A stretch of DNA of 64,000 bases. It comes from Albugo candida. Taxonomy: Eukaryota; Oomycota; Peronosporomycetes; Albuginales. Shown piece by piece: positions 43,101 through 54,892 of the stretch. Both the position numbers and the translations under genes were made by a program. The stretch covers positions 1 through 64,000 of the forward strand of contig JBDOQK010000073.1 of assembly GCA_040437565.1 (NCBI GenBank). Reading direction: 5' to 3'. The notes beneath the pieces were generated by a model. That model worked only from the letters and a program-made list of their open reading frames with translations. It ran no database searches and had not been told where the DNA came from. Every line of letters begins with the position of its first letter. Position 1 is the first letter of the stretch.

Positions 43101-44786
43101 GGATCCTCGGGTGCTGGCAAAACTACATTGATGGATGTGATTGCTGGACGTAAAACCGGTGGTAAAATACAAGGCGACATTATGCTCAACGGGTACCCGG
43201 CTTCCGTGCTGGCAATTCGGCGGAGTACGGGGTACTGCGAGCAAATGGATATCCACTCAGAAGCGTCGACGTTCCGGGAAGCACTGACATTCAGCGCGTT
43301 TCTTCGACAAGGAGCTGATGTGTCTGCAGCAGTCAAATACCATTCAGTGCAAGAGTGTCTCGACCTGTTGAATCTGAATGCGATCGCGGATAAAATCATT
43401 CGTGGAAGCTCTGTGGAGCAACTCAAACGACTTACGATCGGTGTGGAACTCGCTGCTCGACCGAGTGTCCTCTTTTTGGATGAGCCAACAAGCGGTTTGG
43501 ATGCGCGTTGTGCAAAAGTAATTATGGACGGTGTGCGTAAAGTGGCTGACTCGGGGAGAACGATTGTTTGCACGATTCATCAGCCGTCTTATGAAGTGTT
43601 CCAGCTATTTGATAGTTTATTACTGCTCAAAAGGGGAGGCGAAATGGTGTATTTTGGTGAATTGGGTCAAAAATGTAAAACACTTGTAACGTATTTTGAG
43701 GCGATTCCTGGAGTAGAAAAACTTCCTTTACATTATAATCCAGCCTCATGGATGTTAGAGTGTATTGGAGCAGGAGTTTGTCACGCATCAGACGTGGATT
43801 TTGTAGCGTACTTTGCGCAAAGTCCGGAACGTCGCTATCTAACGGCTACGCTGGATAAAGATGGTGTTGGTGTACCGTCTTTGATGGTGCCTCAGTTACA
43901 TTATACTCAGAAACGGGCGGCACGTGCAATGACTCAAATGCAATGGGTGATTGGTCGATTCTTTGTTCTCTATTGGCGTACGCCAACGTATACATTAACG
44001 CGCTTCGTTATCGCAATCATTCTTGCGTTGGTGTTTGGACTCACGTTTTTGGGTACGGATTATCAGACTTTCCAACAAGTAAATTCAGGGATGGGAATGT
44101 TCTTCGTATCGACTTTATTTCTATCGTTTATTGTAACAGACGGTACGATGGCACCCACGTTTCAAGAACGTGCTGCGTTCTATCGCGAGCGAGCCTCTGA
44201 AACGTACAACGCCTTATGGTATTTTATTGGCTCTAGTTTGGCCGAAATTCCTTATTTATTTATGACCGCGTTGATGTTTACAGCTATATTTTTCCCAATG
44301 GTGGGCCTGACACTTTATTGGAAAGATTGGATTTTATTTTTCCTAGCGTTATTTACAGAATTATTACTATCCGTATATATGGGCAAATTCATTGCAAATA
44401 GTCTTCCGAATCTCGAGCTTGCAATGGTTTTGAATGTAATTTGGAGTATTGCAAGTCTACTTACGATGGGATTTAGTCCGCCTGCAAAATCGATTCCTTC
44501 AGGATATCGTTGGCTGTATTACATTCTTCCACGACGATATCAATTCAATACATTGGCGGCGATTGCTTTCGGTCAATGCAACACGCCTTCAGATATCGGC
44601 TGTGCGCCTCTATTGGGTGGGCCTTCGGTAATTGGAAACGTTACGGTGAAAGAGTTTGTCAAAGACGTTTTTGACGCAGATTACGATCACATTGGAAGAA
44701 ATTTTGCAGTGTGTTTGGGTGCGACTGCAATTTTCTTGTTATTGTCATTAGTTTGTACGCGTTTCGTGAATTTTCAGAAAAGATGA
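40197..44786 (+). CDS. PDR-type full-size ABC transporter (ABCG)
   Basis: After removing two assembly duplications (268 and 248 bp) this is one frame of 1,357 residues, the normal size of pleiotropic drug resistance transporters. The order is nucleotide-binding domain, membrane domain, repeated, as in ABCG/PDR pumps. Domain 1 has Walker A GQPASGKST near residue 112, signature VSGGERKR and Walker B-like FMDEISTGLD. Domain 2 has Walker A GSSGAGKTT, signature VEQLKRLTIG and Walker B LFLDEPTSGLD. The second signature is altered from VSGG to SVEQ, the usual PDR asymmetry. Each half has about six membrane helices. Such pumps export hydrophobic compounds across the plasma membrane. The ATG at 40197 follows an in-frame TTG. 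It is divergent from the multi-pass gene, 292 bp away. Confidence 0.93.
40859..41294. repeat. Gap-flanking false duplication (168 bp) in the ABC gene
   Basis: The bases at 40859-41026 recur exactly at 41127-41294 around gap 41027-41126. They encode the signature and Walker B part of the first nucleotide-binding domain, which a real protein would not carry twice in tandem. Gap plus copy is 268 bp and shifts the frame. Confidence 0.92.
41892..42287. repeat. Gap-flanking false duplication (148 bp) in the ABC gene
   Basis: The bases at 41892-42039 recur exactly at 42140-42287 around gap 42040-42139. They code for a membrane-helix segment of the first half. Gap plus copy is 248 bp; with the earlier 268 bp the total is a multiple of three, so both removals together restore one frame. 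Confidence 0.92.
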
Positions 44787-44897
44787 GGATTGGCTCATTG
44801 TATAATTACGTTAATCGAGGTATTTGCCATTGTAAACGTTGTCGCATTACAAAATGACCGTCGCCGTCTACCTGTCGCGATGCTGCGTCGTCTGTGA

Positions 44898-46472
<1,575 letters not shown>

Positions 46473-47831
46473 CTGCTTAATTTCAGCTTATATTAAGACG
46501 GTTACGGTGCAAGCCATAATACTACAAGCTGACAATAACAGGATTGATCATAGGCGGCATATATATCTCGAGTACGTTATGTCCTCTCGATGGTTATGCA
46601 GATATTGCCTTTTATGACACCTCAGGTAGTGCTGCTACCCAAAGGGTGAAATATAAGCGCACATAACGCCTTTGCAGTAATATGAGGTGTATATTTACAT
46701 TCACTCAACGTATAGCTTTTGGCATGCATACCACTGCATGTTAATCTCAAACACGTCGATAATGCATGTATCTTATCACGACAATGTTATCAGATGGTAA
46801 TGCGCGAACAAACGTTTGTGTGACACTCCGTGAAGTTTGGCGAGAAATTGGCGAGAAATCAATCCGATCTTTTCACTAAGCCACATCACTCCTTGCGTGC
46901 TTCTACAGTATAGCCGTCGAGTCAGAGGCTGCTGAACGTACTCAAGGTGTAGACTTTCCTTTTAGAAATCGCGTCTAACAGTACATTAAGAATTCTTGAA
47001 TCAATAAACATTGACCCCTTGCAGAGAAGTCGTTCAAACCACCTCAGTCACGACATGCTGACAATCACGTGCCTGAGTGGCAGTCGCAAACTAAATTTAA
47101 TCTGCAAAAGACTGGGTGTATCTTCTCTTGACGATTGTAGGTCCAGTGTGACCAGCAGTATTCATTACAAATAAATAACAAAGGGAAGTAGATATCATCC
47201 ACTTTTGCTTGTTATTTGTTTCCTACAGGAGCTTCCATCTTTAGGCAAACTGTCTCTGACAAAATCACTATCAAGAGTCGTTATAGCTCGCAGTCGAATG
47301 ATCAGAGTGATAACAATCAGGGCGATTGTCACACAGATATTCGTTTTGCGCTTATAGAGTACCTACCCCCTCATCCCATAGTCGCGGTGAGAATTTCGCG
47401 TTATCAGTACTTTGAGATTATATTCGGATCTCACAATTTGTGCATATCACTTTGGAAAACGCTCCCATTGATTACTTCACGTATTTATCACAATGGAAAG
47501 AGTATACAACGGTTTCGCGTTGTACGAGCCCTAAATACGATGAATTTATAACCAATCACCAGATACTATCAGGTAGGCGTGTAGTTCTGCCACCATAACT
47601 TTAAACACACGAGAATTGTAGTGTTCATACAACAGTGAGGTTGCTATTATCAAAATTGTGGGTTCAGGAAAGACTCTCATTGTAAGGGCTTCCGCATTAA
47701 AGCATTTTGATATGGTAGACACCTATTTTATCCGGAACAGCACGCAGTACAGTCGAATTGACAATAGTCTGGGCAATAAAGTCTGTGAGCTAAACTGAAA
47801 CAACCATTATTGATAAACTGCGATACCGAGA
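46473..47831. other. Long intergenic region with possible uncalled exons
   Basis: No gene can be closed here. A plus-strand frame at 47229-47393 follows an acceptor-like TTCCTACAG and reaches a GTGAGA donor-like word, with protein-like content (DIRFALIEYLPPHP). A 40-codon ATG frame at 47055-47176 could be its first exon. No family is recognised and no consistent exon chain was found. Confidence 0.3.
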
Positions 47832-48092
47832 TCAATAGCGAAAAATTTTATACATGCAGCAATCAAGGTCTACAGCTTTTGCGCAAGGCTCGCTAAATTG
47901 TTGTGCCTTTTTTTTCTCAGCTGCCCCGTCTGTCGATAAGCTCCCAATTGCGGAAAAAGATGTGATTTTAGAAAAGCCATTTCTGGCTCGATTATTACCT
48001 TCAGACATTCGAAAGCTCACCATATAGCATACCCCTACGATGGTCTTGACAATTGTATCAAATAGCCGATAAATGAATCTTCCACATTTCAT
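47832..48092 (-). CDS. Hypothetical protein, 86 residues
   Basis: An ATG frame of 86 residues, divergent from the secreted protein at 48248 (155 bp apart). It has one hydrophobic segment (TIVKTIVGVCYMVSF) near the N-terminus and a polar, Lys- and Cys-containing remainder. No family is recognised. It may be a chance frame. Confidence 0.25.
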   Translation of the reverse strand: MKCGRFIYRLFDTIVKTIVGVCYMVSFRMSEGNNRARNGFSKITSFSAIGSLSTDGAAEKKKAQQFSEPCAKAVDLDCCMYKIFRY

Positions 48093-48247
48093 TGTCTCAC
48101 TTCGATAGATCGCTATAGCAGTACAATTTGAAAATTTCTATTACCATAGGGCTGATACCCCACCTCGATTGTGCGATTCGAAAAAGCAGATAGCTTTAGT
48201 TTCTGCAATTTTGAAACTTCACTCACTTTTGAATTCTACGACACACA

Positions 48248-49348
48248 ATGAAGTTTATCAATCAGCAATTTTGCTTTGTTTTCTGCATATCCTGGATACC
48301 AAAGCTTATATATGCGATGTGCACCATTGAAATGTCCATCGTAAAAAACAAATATAACGAGGTACTAGAAGATGATCGGGTAGAAGTCTGTGTGACCATA
48401 GATGGCGCAATATATCCGACAATGACATGTAAACCCGAATTGATTTACAAACCTGAATTCTTCTACAATGATCTGGCAGAGCTTTGTCGTTTGCTTCCAA
48501 CTGAGGAATTCGTTGCAGGTGAAACTAGTGGCCTGATCGATTATGATGAATTGGGAGAGACTGCATACGTAATACAGGACAATAAGTATAATGAAGATAT
48601 GGTATACAAGTCGGTCATACCTGGTAAAGAAAAAACATTGCCCTTCTTCGATCTTCTCGTAGTCCAATTATTTGATAAATTCAAACGCCTCGATAACCTC
48701 TTTTTCGTATGGCCGAATCCACTGAAGCCAACGTTATACGCATTTTTTAAAGAGGGAGTTCATAAGGACACGAGAACTATTGCATTTAAGCATACCGCTA
48801 TTATTGAGCATACGCAGCAATTGTCTACTGGAAAAATGGGTCCTTTTGTAGCAACTGTCATGGTCAGTCATGCAGGGAGCCACTTCTCTTCAGCAGAACA
48901 ACAAAAAGTGTATTTCGACTATACCAAAATATGGAGCGTTATACCACATTCAGTATTAGAGCTCTTCTTTGACGCTTTTGCTCATACATGCCGTGGACTG
49001 GACCCATATGATTTTGATTGCGCAGCAACTTGCAAAGAGGATTTGCCGTCCATTGACTTTGTGTTTGACCATCGTCCTGGCAGCGAACCGCTCAACACGA
49101 GATTTGAGCACGGAAGTGACCCAGTAACACTCCAATTCAAACCTCGTTATTATATCACGGCTCGACGCGAGTCCGAAAAGAAATGCTATATGGCATTAAG
49201 ATCCAGAAAAGAAAAAACCACGGAGGAAAAGGGGGTTGAGTCTGACTGGGTGCTCAGCTCTTTATTTGCCAGGCGATACCCAACAATATTCAAGATGGAT
49301 AAGGGTACATATAGAAGAGATATCTACTTCTATATCGTCATATTGTAA
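48248..49348 (+). CDS. Secreted aspartic-protease-like protein lacking catalytic motifs
   Basis: A 366-residue ATG frame beginning with a signal peptide (hydrophobic to about residue 24). No motif is exact, but the order of features fits a pepsin-like two-lobe fold. There is a beta strand where the first DTG loop should be (about 46-66). LPFFDLLVVQLF follows at 131-142, then VYFDYTKIWSVIP at 221-233 where pepsins have the second DTG loop, then a helix (LELFFDAF). Next are a C...C..C pair before LPSIDFVFD at 266-274, FKPRYYI at 298-303, and a closing WVLSSLFARRYPTIFKMD at 334-351. The second site keeps Asp224 but has Tyr-Thr instead of Thr/Ser-Gly, and the first site has no DTG. So it is probably inactive. 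A hydrophobic frame downstream (49400-49460) before gap 49468 may be a lost membrane anchor exon. Confidence 0.5.
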   Translation: MKFINQQFCFVFCISWIPKLIYAMCTIEMSIVKNKYNEVLEDDRVEVCVTIDGAIYPTMTCKPELIYKPEFFYNDLAELCRLLPTEEFVAGETSGLIDYDELGETAYVIQDNKYNEDMVYKSVIPGKEKTLPFFDLLVVQLFDKFKRLDNLFFVWPNPLKPTLYAFFKEGVHKDTRTIAFKHTAIIEHTQQLSTGKMGPFVATVMVSHAGSHFSSAEQQKVYFDYTKIWSVIPHSVLELFFDAFAHTCRGLDPYDFDCAATCKEDLPSIDFVFDHRPGSEPLNTRFEHGSDPVTLQFKPRYYITARRESEKKCYMALRSRKEKTTEEKGVESDWVLSSLFARRYPTIFKMDKGTYRRDIYFYIVIL

Positions 49349-49467
49349 AACTGTGTTCATGATTTGGCCACTTCCTCTTGGAAATTTGTTGATAGCGAAT
49401 AATCTTAAGTTTTGGATCTCTTCTCTTTTCTTCTTGTGTTGCTTTGGTGCTATCTGTTAGATCTGAT

Positions 49468-49567
49468 NNNNNNNNNNNNNNNNNNNNNNNNNNNNNNNNN
49501 NNNNNNNNNNNNNNNNNNNNNNNNNNNNNNNNNNNNNNNNNNNNNNNNNNNNNNNNNNNNNNNNNNN
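49468..49567. other. Assembly gap between the secreted protein and sphingomyelinase
   Basis: One hundred N without repeated flanks. Sequence of unknown length is missing; it may include the 3' end of the upstream gene. Confidence 0.9.
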
Positions 49568-49668
49568 CTAATAGTCTTGTATGAAATGATTATATGCGCT
49601 CTGAATATAAGGAGCTAAGTAAGGTTATTTTCAACTTAGAAAAAGTGGTATTGAGCTTTTAGACGCTA

Positions 49669-51029
49669 ATGTCGTCCAAGACAGATCGATTAGCGATTCT
49701 CTCATTCAACGTAAAAATTTTTGACGCACAATGTCATCGAGCAGTGTTTCATTCAACATTATGATCAATTGTTGTAGATTTTTGCTCGCCCCGAAGGCAT
49801 TCACAATGGCGAATGGTTTCATACGGGAGATTTCAAAGATCAACGAATTTCGTATTTATTGCGCAAATTGGAAAATTACGACGTGGTTCTACTCCAGGTT
49901 TACTCTTTCATCTATTTGATGAAATTTTGATTAACGAACCAACGTAGGAAATGTTTGAAATAGGTTTTCGTCAGCGAAGTTTTATACGACGAGCGTATGA
50001 ACTCGGTTTCAAATATCACTCTGGTTCCGTATGGGTACGACTGTTTAGACACACTCTGTATTGAAAAAAAAAATTTAATGTACAATTTCGTAGCCGACCG
50101 TCACAGATAAACTTCTCATTGATGGAGGTTTGCTTATAATAAGCCGATTCCCGATAATCGAACGTGATCGTATTACGTTCGAGCGCGGGCTGGGAGCGGA
50201 TGGAGTATGTGCCAAAGGCGTACTTTACGCCAAAATTCAGCTTTCCAGCCGAACATCTGAATTCATGCATGTTTTCACGACTCACACACAAGCAGGCGAA
50301 AGCCTTGACACATGGACCGTGCGCCAGCATCAACTGATGCAGCTGATTTCATTCGTTAAAAGCAGGGTGGACAAAGATAGGAGCAAACCTGTACTTCTCA
50401 CTGGCGATTTCAACCTCGATGCACGACATAATGTTACACATCAAGGCAAATACGACGTCGAGTCGGTTTTGTGTTCTGAAAGCGAGGTGTACAAACAATT
50501 AGTGCACAATCTATCCACCGCATTGGATCATCGCGACGTTTTGGATCTAATGAAAAATTACAACACGAAATCTAAAAGCGAAAGTTGCGTGCATCCAATA
50601 ACAAACGGGCATGGACACGGTCGATTGTTTCACTCGCTCAATGTCAAGGATCGGTATGTGGACGGAAAATGTATCGATTACATGTTTTTCTGTCCATCAA
50701 AGGATCCGACTCAGATTGCAAATTTGGAGATTGTGACAAGCAAGACACAAATCGACTTTTGTGGAATCGGTGACACGCTCTGTTTGAATCAGGCGGTGCC
50801 AATCACTCACATTTCGGATCATTATGGATTGAGCGCCGAATTCCGTCTCGATGGGAGTGATGGCAGCACATCGATCAAAGAGCTGCAAAAAAAGTACCCG
50901 CCTCAATTGTATTGTGAAAAGCCTCCGGTGTTGTGGCAACTGAAAGTATACGCTTTGCTTCTTCTCAGCATCGTATCTGCATTCGGGCTATTGTTCAAAG
51001 TGTTTGCATTTCTGGGCGGGTTGTTCTAG
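49669..51029 (+). CDS. Neutral sphingomyelinase (SMPD2-like), four exons
   Basis: The exons are 49669-49710, 49778-49897, 49948-50028 and 50094-51029, all phase 0, with introns of 67, 50 and 65 nt. The product is 392 residues (animal SMPD2 about 423). It is an endonuclease/exonuclease/phosphatase-fold enzyme: SFN at the start, the metal-binding Glu as first residue of exon 3 (LLQ-E), HTQAG with His145, TGDFNLD with Asp186 and Asn188, IDYMFF, and the catalytic SDHYGLSAEF with His324. Two C-terminal hydrophobic segments (about 365-392) form the membrane hairpin typical of magnesium-dependent neutral sphingomyelinases. The reaction releases ceramide and phosphocholine; inositol phosphosphingolipids are an alternative substrate in organisms related to fungi and plants. 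All catalytic residues are present. It is convergent with the carrier gene, 40 bp apart. Confidence 0.88.
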
Positions 51030-51069
51030 TAGACTCAAGACAAAACGTTATCATATATATATATATTAA

Positions 51070-52414
51070 TCAAGCTTGAAATGCTTTTTCGAAATACGCG
51101 ATCAAATGCTGAGCGACTGCGAAGGAGAAAACCAATTTTGGTCCCACAACACTTAATTTTGGCATTAGTCCTTTGAAAAGAGCACTGGCTCCTTCCTGTT
51201 GTATCAAATTGCGCACGATTGACATCCCGGATTCAGGCGAATTGTAGGGACGCGATTGAACTCGAGTTTTGATAACGTCCAAAGGCTGTGCCACTATCAA
51301 TATGTAAGTATACGTTTAGAAGTATACAACTTTGAATATTGCGAGATCGTACCAAGAATGCTAGCAGAAGCTCCGAAAATGGAAGCGACAAAATTCTGGA
51401 AAAATGTTGCATCACTGAAATTTTTTAGCTGAAAGAAGTACTCTTTGCAGACGGCTGAGCCACCAAAGAGTGCAAAAGAGCCTGGCGCATTACGTGCAGC
51501 AGTCCATCCAGCTCCGCGGTACAATGCAAATCGCTCTTGCTTAAAGATCTCAATGATACCACGACCAGCGATAGCTGCTGGATTCGTCTGGGCGCGAATT
51601 TTGAGCACGTCTAGCGGCAGGAGAACGATTTCGCCGACGCCAATGAGACTTCCGGCGGTTGCGTGTAGCATTGTTTTTGCATTACGCTCGCCGAATACGT
51701 TCTCAAAGGTTTTTTGGTGGTGGTTGGCCATATAATCTTTCACAATTGGCTGTCCTCCGAACTTATAAATTCGCTGCGAGACTTTATACCCTGCAGCAAA
51801 CCCAAGACCTGGAAATNNNNNNNNNNNNNNNNNNNNNNNNNNNNNNNNNNNNNNNNNNNNNNNNNNNNNNNNNNNNNNNNNNNNNNNNNNNNNNNNNNNN
51901 NNNNNNNNNNNNNNNNCGAATTTTGAGCACGTCTAGCGGCAGGAGAACGATTTCGCCGACGCCAATGAGACTTCCGGCGGTTGCGTGTAGCATTGTTTTT
52001 GCATTACGCTCGCCGAATACGTTCTCAAAGGTTTTTTGGTGGTGGTTGGCCATATAATCTTTCACAATTGGCTGTCCTCCGAACTTATAAATTCGCTGCG
52101 AGACTTTATACCCTGCAGCAAACCCAAGACCTGGAAATAAAGAGCGGTAGCGCTGTATTAAGGGCTTCTCTGATGCATCGCGAAAAATCACATTGGAAAG
52201 ATCGTGTATACTCGTGACCTGTAAATTAGTAGATTGATATGCATACGGAGGATGTTGCACGTACTTTGTTTATGTTGGTCATCAGACGTTTGGCTACGGT
52301 ATCGACAGGATGGAATATCATCAGTTCTAAGACACCTGAAGTGGTAGACCCCAGCAGGCGTGCTGCCATTTGATTTGTGTTACTGATATGCTTTGTATCA
52401 GAAGAAGCTCCCAT
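51070..52414 (-). CDS. GGC1: Mitochondrial GTP/GDP carrier (GGC1-like), three exons
   Basis: The exons are 52265-52414, 51353-52218 (containing a 322-bp assembly artefact) and 51070-51293, with introns of 46 and 59 nt. After removing gap and duplicate the product is 305 residues, the standard mitochondrial carrier size. Three PxD/ExxK/R motifs are present: PVDTVAKR, PLDVLKIR and PLDVIKTR. Specific blocks shared with yeast Ggc1 include LFPGLGFAAGYKVSQRIYK, GSLIGVGEIVLLPLDVLKI, GWTAARNAPGSFALFGG and PKLVFSFAVAQ. Ggc1 exchanges cytosolic and matrix guanine nucleotides across the inner membrane. The assignment rests on remembered similarity of these blocks. Confidence 0.9.
51595..52138. repeat. 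Gap-flanking false duplication (222 bp) in the carrier gene
   Basis: The bases at 51595-51816 recur exactly at 51917-52138 around gap 51817-51916. Gap plus copy is 322 bp and shifts the frame of exon 2. Removing them yields a normal six-helix carrier. Confidence 0.92.
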
Positions 52415-52600
52415 TTATACCGTCACGTGATTTCTTCTGAACTGAGATGCCGTAGACTGGTGGTCGTTTTGAGTTACGTTCGTGCAACATTATCAAGCAA
52501 CATTTATTCTCGAACGGCCCGTTCACCAACATGCATTGAAAATTACAAAAACAACTAAATTAAATGATCTCACAACATCATAGCCAAGCATGAACCGAAT

Positions 52601-53125
52601 TCATGCAGCTTGAATCGAAGCATTCTCAAGGCTTTCGACTTTGCACTTTCCGGCACTGGTCGATAAAGGGTAGAATCCCTTGTACAGTACTTCGTGTTTT
52701 TTATTTGTTTTGATATCTTTGCCCACAGACTCCCATACTTTATACTTTTTTAAATGCAGTGCTGTCATGGGTTCGATGACATCTTCTCCTTTCGCGACAA
52801 TCCTTTCGCCAACAGATGCTTCCTGAGGAGGCTCCACCAATTCCATTCCACCTTTACCATTGCCCACCATCAGAATCTGTCCACGGGAGCGATGTTTTGC
52901 GATTTTTGTAGTGCGTAGATTGCATAAGACCACAACCATTCGATGAAGTACTTCTTCCTCAGTAAAGTATGGTTGATGCTCAGAAACTATTTCCAAAATC
53001 TCTTCGGTACCCACTTGTACCTTTTCAACGTAATGCTTCTCAGAAGTCGGATGCTGCTTCACTTCCACAACCTTACCCACGCGAACGTCCAAATTGGAAA
53101 ACAAAGACGACTGACCTAGCGCCAT
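52601..53125 (-). CDS. EMAPII/ARC1-like tRNA-binding protein
   Basis: A 174-residue single-exon protein that consists almost wholly of the EMAPII-type tRNA-binding region. An OB fold begins at NLDVRVGKVVEVKQHP (about 11-26), with SEKHYVEKVQVG, VVVLCNLRTTKIAKHRSRGQ and MVGNGKGGMELVEPP, followed by the C-terminal pseudo-dimer extension (VIEPMTALHLKKYKVWE). In animals and yeast this module is part of AIMP1/p43, Arc1p or tyrosyl-tRNA synthetase and delivers tRNA to synthetases. Here it stands alone without the usual N-terminal synthetase-binding half, so it may act as a free cofactor. It lies 186 bp upstream of the carrier on the same strand. Confidence 0.88.
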   Translation of the reverse strand: MALGQSSLFSNLDVRVGKVVEVKQHPTSEKHYVEKVQVGTEEILEIVSEHQPYFTEEEVLHRMVVVLCNLRTTKIAKHRSRGQILMVGNGKGGMELVEPPQEASVGERIVAKGEDVIEPMTALHLKKYKVWESVGKDIKTNKKHEVLYKGFYPLSTSAGKCKVESLENASIQAA

Positions 53126-53291
53126 GTTCTCCTTAACGCTGTTTTGCGAATGAATTGAAAGAGCATGCCGACCCGGTGCTTGAAGTTAAATGTGCTTGGA
53201 GGTGATTGGCTTTTAGTTTAAAGTTTTCGATTATGATTGGGCGACGTCTTGCATTACGAGCTGTCGCATATTCCGAAATTTTATCGATGTC

Positions 53292-53767
53292 ATGTATCCA
53301 CGTCATTGGCGCTATATTTTAGCAGCATATTTACTACTATACACCACCGAGCTACTACCACATCAATCCAGGATATTGTGTATTTCTTGCACCAGCGATC
53401 GAATGCGGTTTATAAAATTACTACGTAATAATATTGAGGACGATGTCGTTCCAATCCTCTCCGTTGATCTTGATCTTGCAGTAGAAGCTATCTTGCTAAC
53501 CCTTTTACTTGACAGGACATCCATTTGCACGTTTCTGAGCACCCAATTCTACTGTCGAACTCCAGAAACAGGAGCCTACAAAATCATTGCATCGCTACTG
53601 ACGAAACGTGTTCTGCGACACTGATCCCCTTGGTTGAGTACGCTGTCAACCTCAAAGGCGATCCCTCAGTCATCTGCGCCATAGAATTGAGTGGGTATAC
53701 ACCTCAAATGATTGTTGAGCTGATAAACTTGTTTTATTGTAGCAATAAGACCCCTGACCTTGGCTAA
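53292..53767 (+). CDS. Possible small secreted protein, two exons
   Basis: Proposed exons are 53292-53480 and 53516-53767, phase 0, around a 35-nt intron with a GTAGAA donor, a consensus CTAAC branch point and a GACAG acceptor. The product is 146 residues. The N-terminus (MYPRHWRYILAAYLLLYTTEL) has a positive start and a hydrophobic core like a signal peptide. The rest has scattered cysteines and no recognised domain. Without splicing exon 1 would run on to a 110-residue protein. The model depends on one short intron and is tentative. Confidence 0.35.
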
Positions 53768-54094
53768 GGAACTGGGGTTGTAGTGTAGAATACATGGAGA
53801 ACACGCATCTGTCTATTGCCAACGCGTCAGCATGATGTCTTTCAAAGGCCAAAACAACTTGATCGAACCAGAGGAATGAAAGCTCGAGAGAATAACGCAA
53901 ACTTATTCGTCACGAGTCACCTGTTCGATCAAATGGCTTGAATGCGTACAAAGCCATTTTGTCGAAATTTCGTGCTGATCTGCAACGACCGCTGGATAAT
54001 TGTCAAGTATAATCATGTTCGACCATTTCGCCAGGATCGCTGCAGACATTGATGGCACGATTCAATCGACAAATCAAAAATTGACCAGATATGG

Positions 54095-54326
54095 ATCAGA
54101 TTAATCTGATACTGACGTGCTAAAAATTGGAATTTACGCAGGAAACTTCAAGGGAGCTGCNNNNNNNNNNNNNNNNNNNNNNNNNNNNNNNNNNNNNNNN
54201 NNNNNNNNNNNNNNNNNNNNNNNNNNNNNNNNNNNNNNNNNNNNNNNNNNNNNNNNNNNNATCAGATTAATCTGATACTGACGTGCTAAAAATTGGAATT
54301 TACGCAGGAAACTTCAAGGGAGCTGC
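54095..54326. repeat. Gap-flanking false duplication (66 bp)
   Basis: The bases at 54095-54160 recur at 54261-54326 around gap 54161-54260. The copy begins with a perfect 16-bp palindrome (ATCAGATTAATCTGAT). Confidence 0.88.
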
Positions 54327-54792
54327 AAGTTGCGCAAGTGGCAAGAGCTTTAGTGATTTACCTGAAGTCTTCTGCTGCGATTAAGGATGCAGACTTATTT
54401 ATAAGCACTACTGCATGATTATAAGTGGAAAAGGCGATGTTGGCGAAATGAGCATTGGTCTGTAAGAAGTAGGCTACAAAAAGCAATTGGAGAGATAAGA
54501 TGTAATATATTTATCATAATTCAGAAAATAGCGCAATTGATCGCACCAATTCAATGACTGACGCATTATGATTGTAGTACAGGTAAGGTAGGGAACACGT
54601 GAGGAGATAAAATCAATGGGTATGTCTCATTTTTTTGTCGTTTGCAATGAGTAAATGGCTACAAAGGACACACAGAATGAGGCGTACGCATTGATTTCAT
54701 GCAACTCACGCGGTGGAAGCGCCATTATGAGATATAGCGGTAAGGTGTACCGTGGAATCCAAAAATAGTGGTAGTGTGCGTACGCGTGCGGT

Positions 54793-54892
54793 NNNNNNNN
54801 NNNNNNNNNNNNNNNNNNNNNNNNNNNNNNNNNNNNNNNNNNNNNNNNNNNNNNNNNNNNNNNNNNNNNNNNNNNNNNNNNNNNNNNNNNNN
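54793..54892. other. Assembly gap
   Basis: One hundred N without repeated flanks; a similar gap lies at 55416-55515. Missing sequence of unknown size on both occasions. Confidence 0.9.

Noticed and set aside
47216-47551. 111-codon plus-strand frame
   Set aside because: It starts with TTG and contains internal splice-like signals. It may hold an exon, but no complete gene could be built.
51053-51066. Short AT dinucleotide run
   Set aside because: It is a trivial microsatellite between two convergent genes with no further structure.
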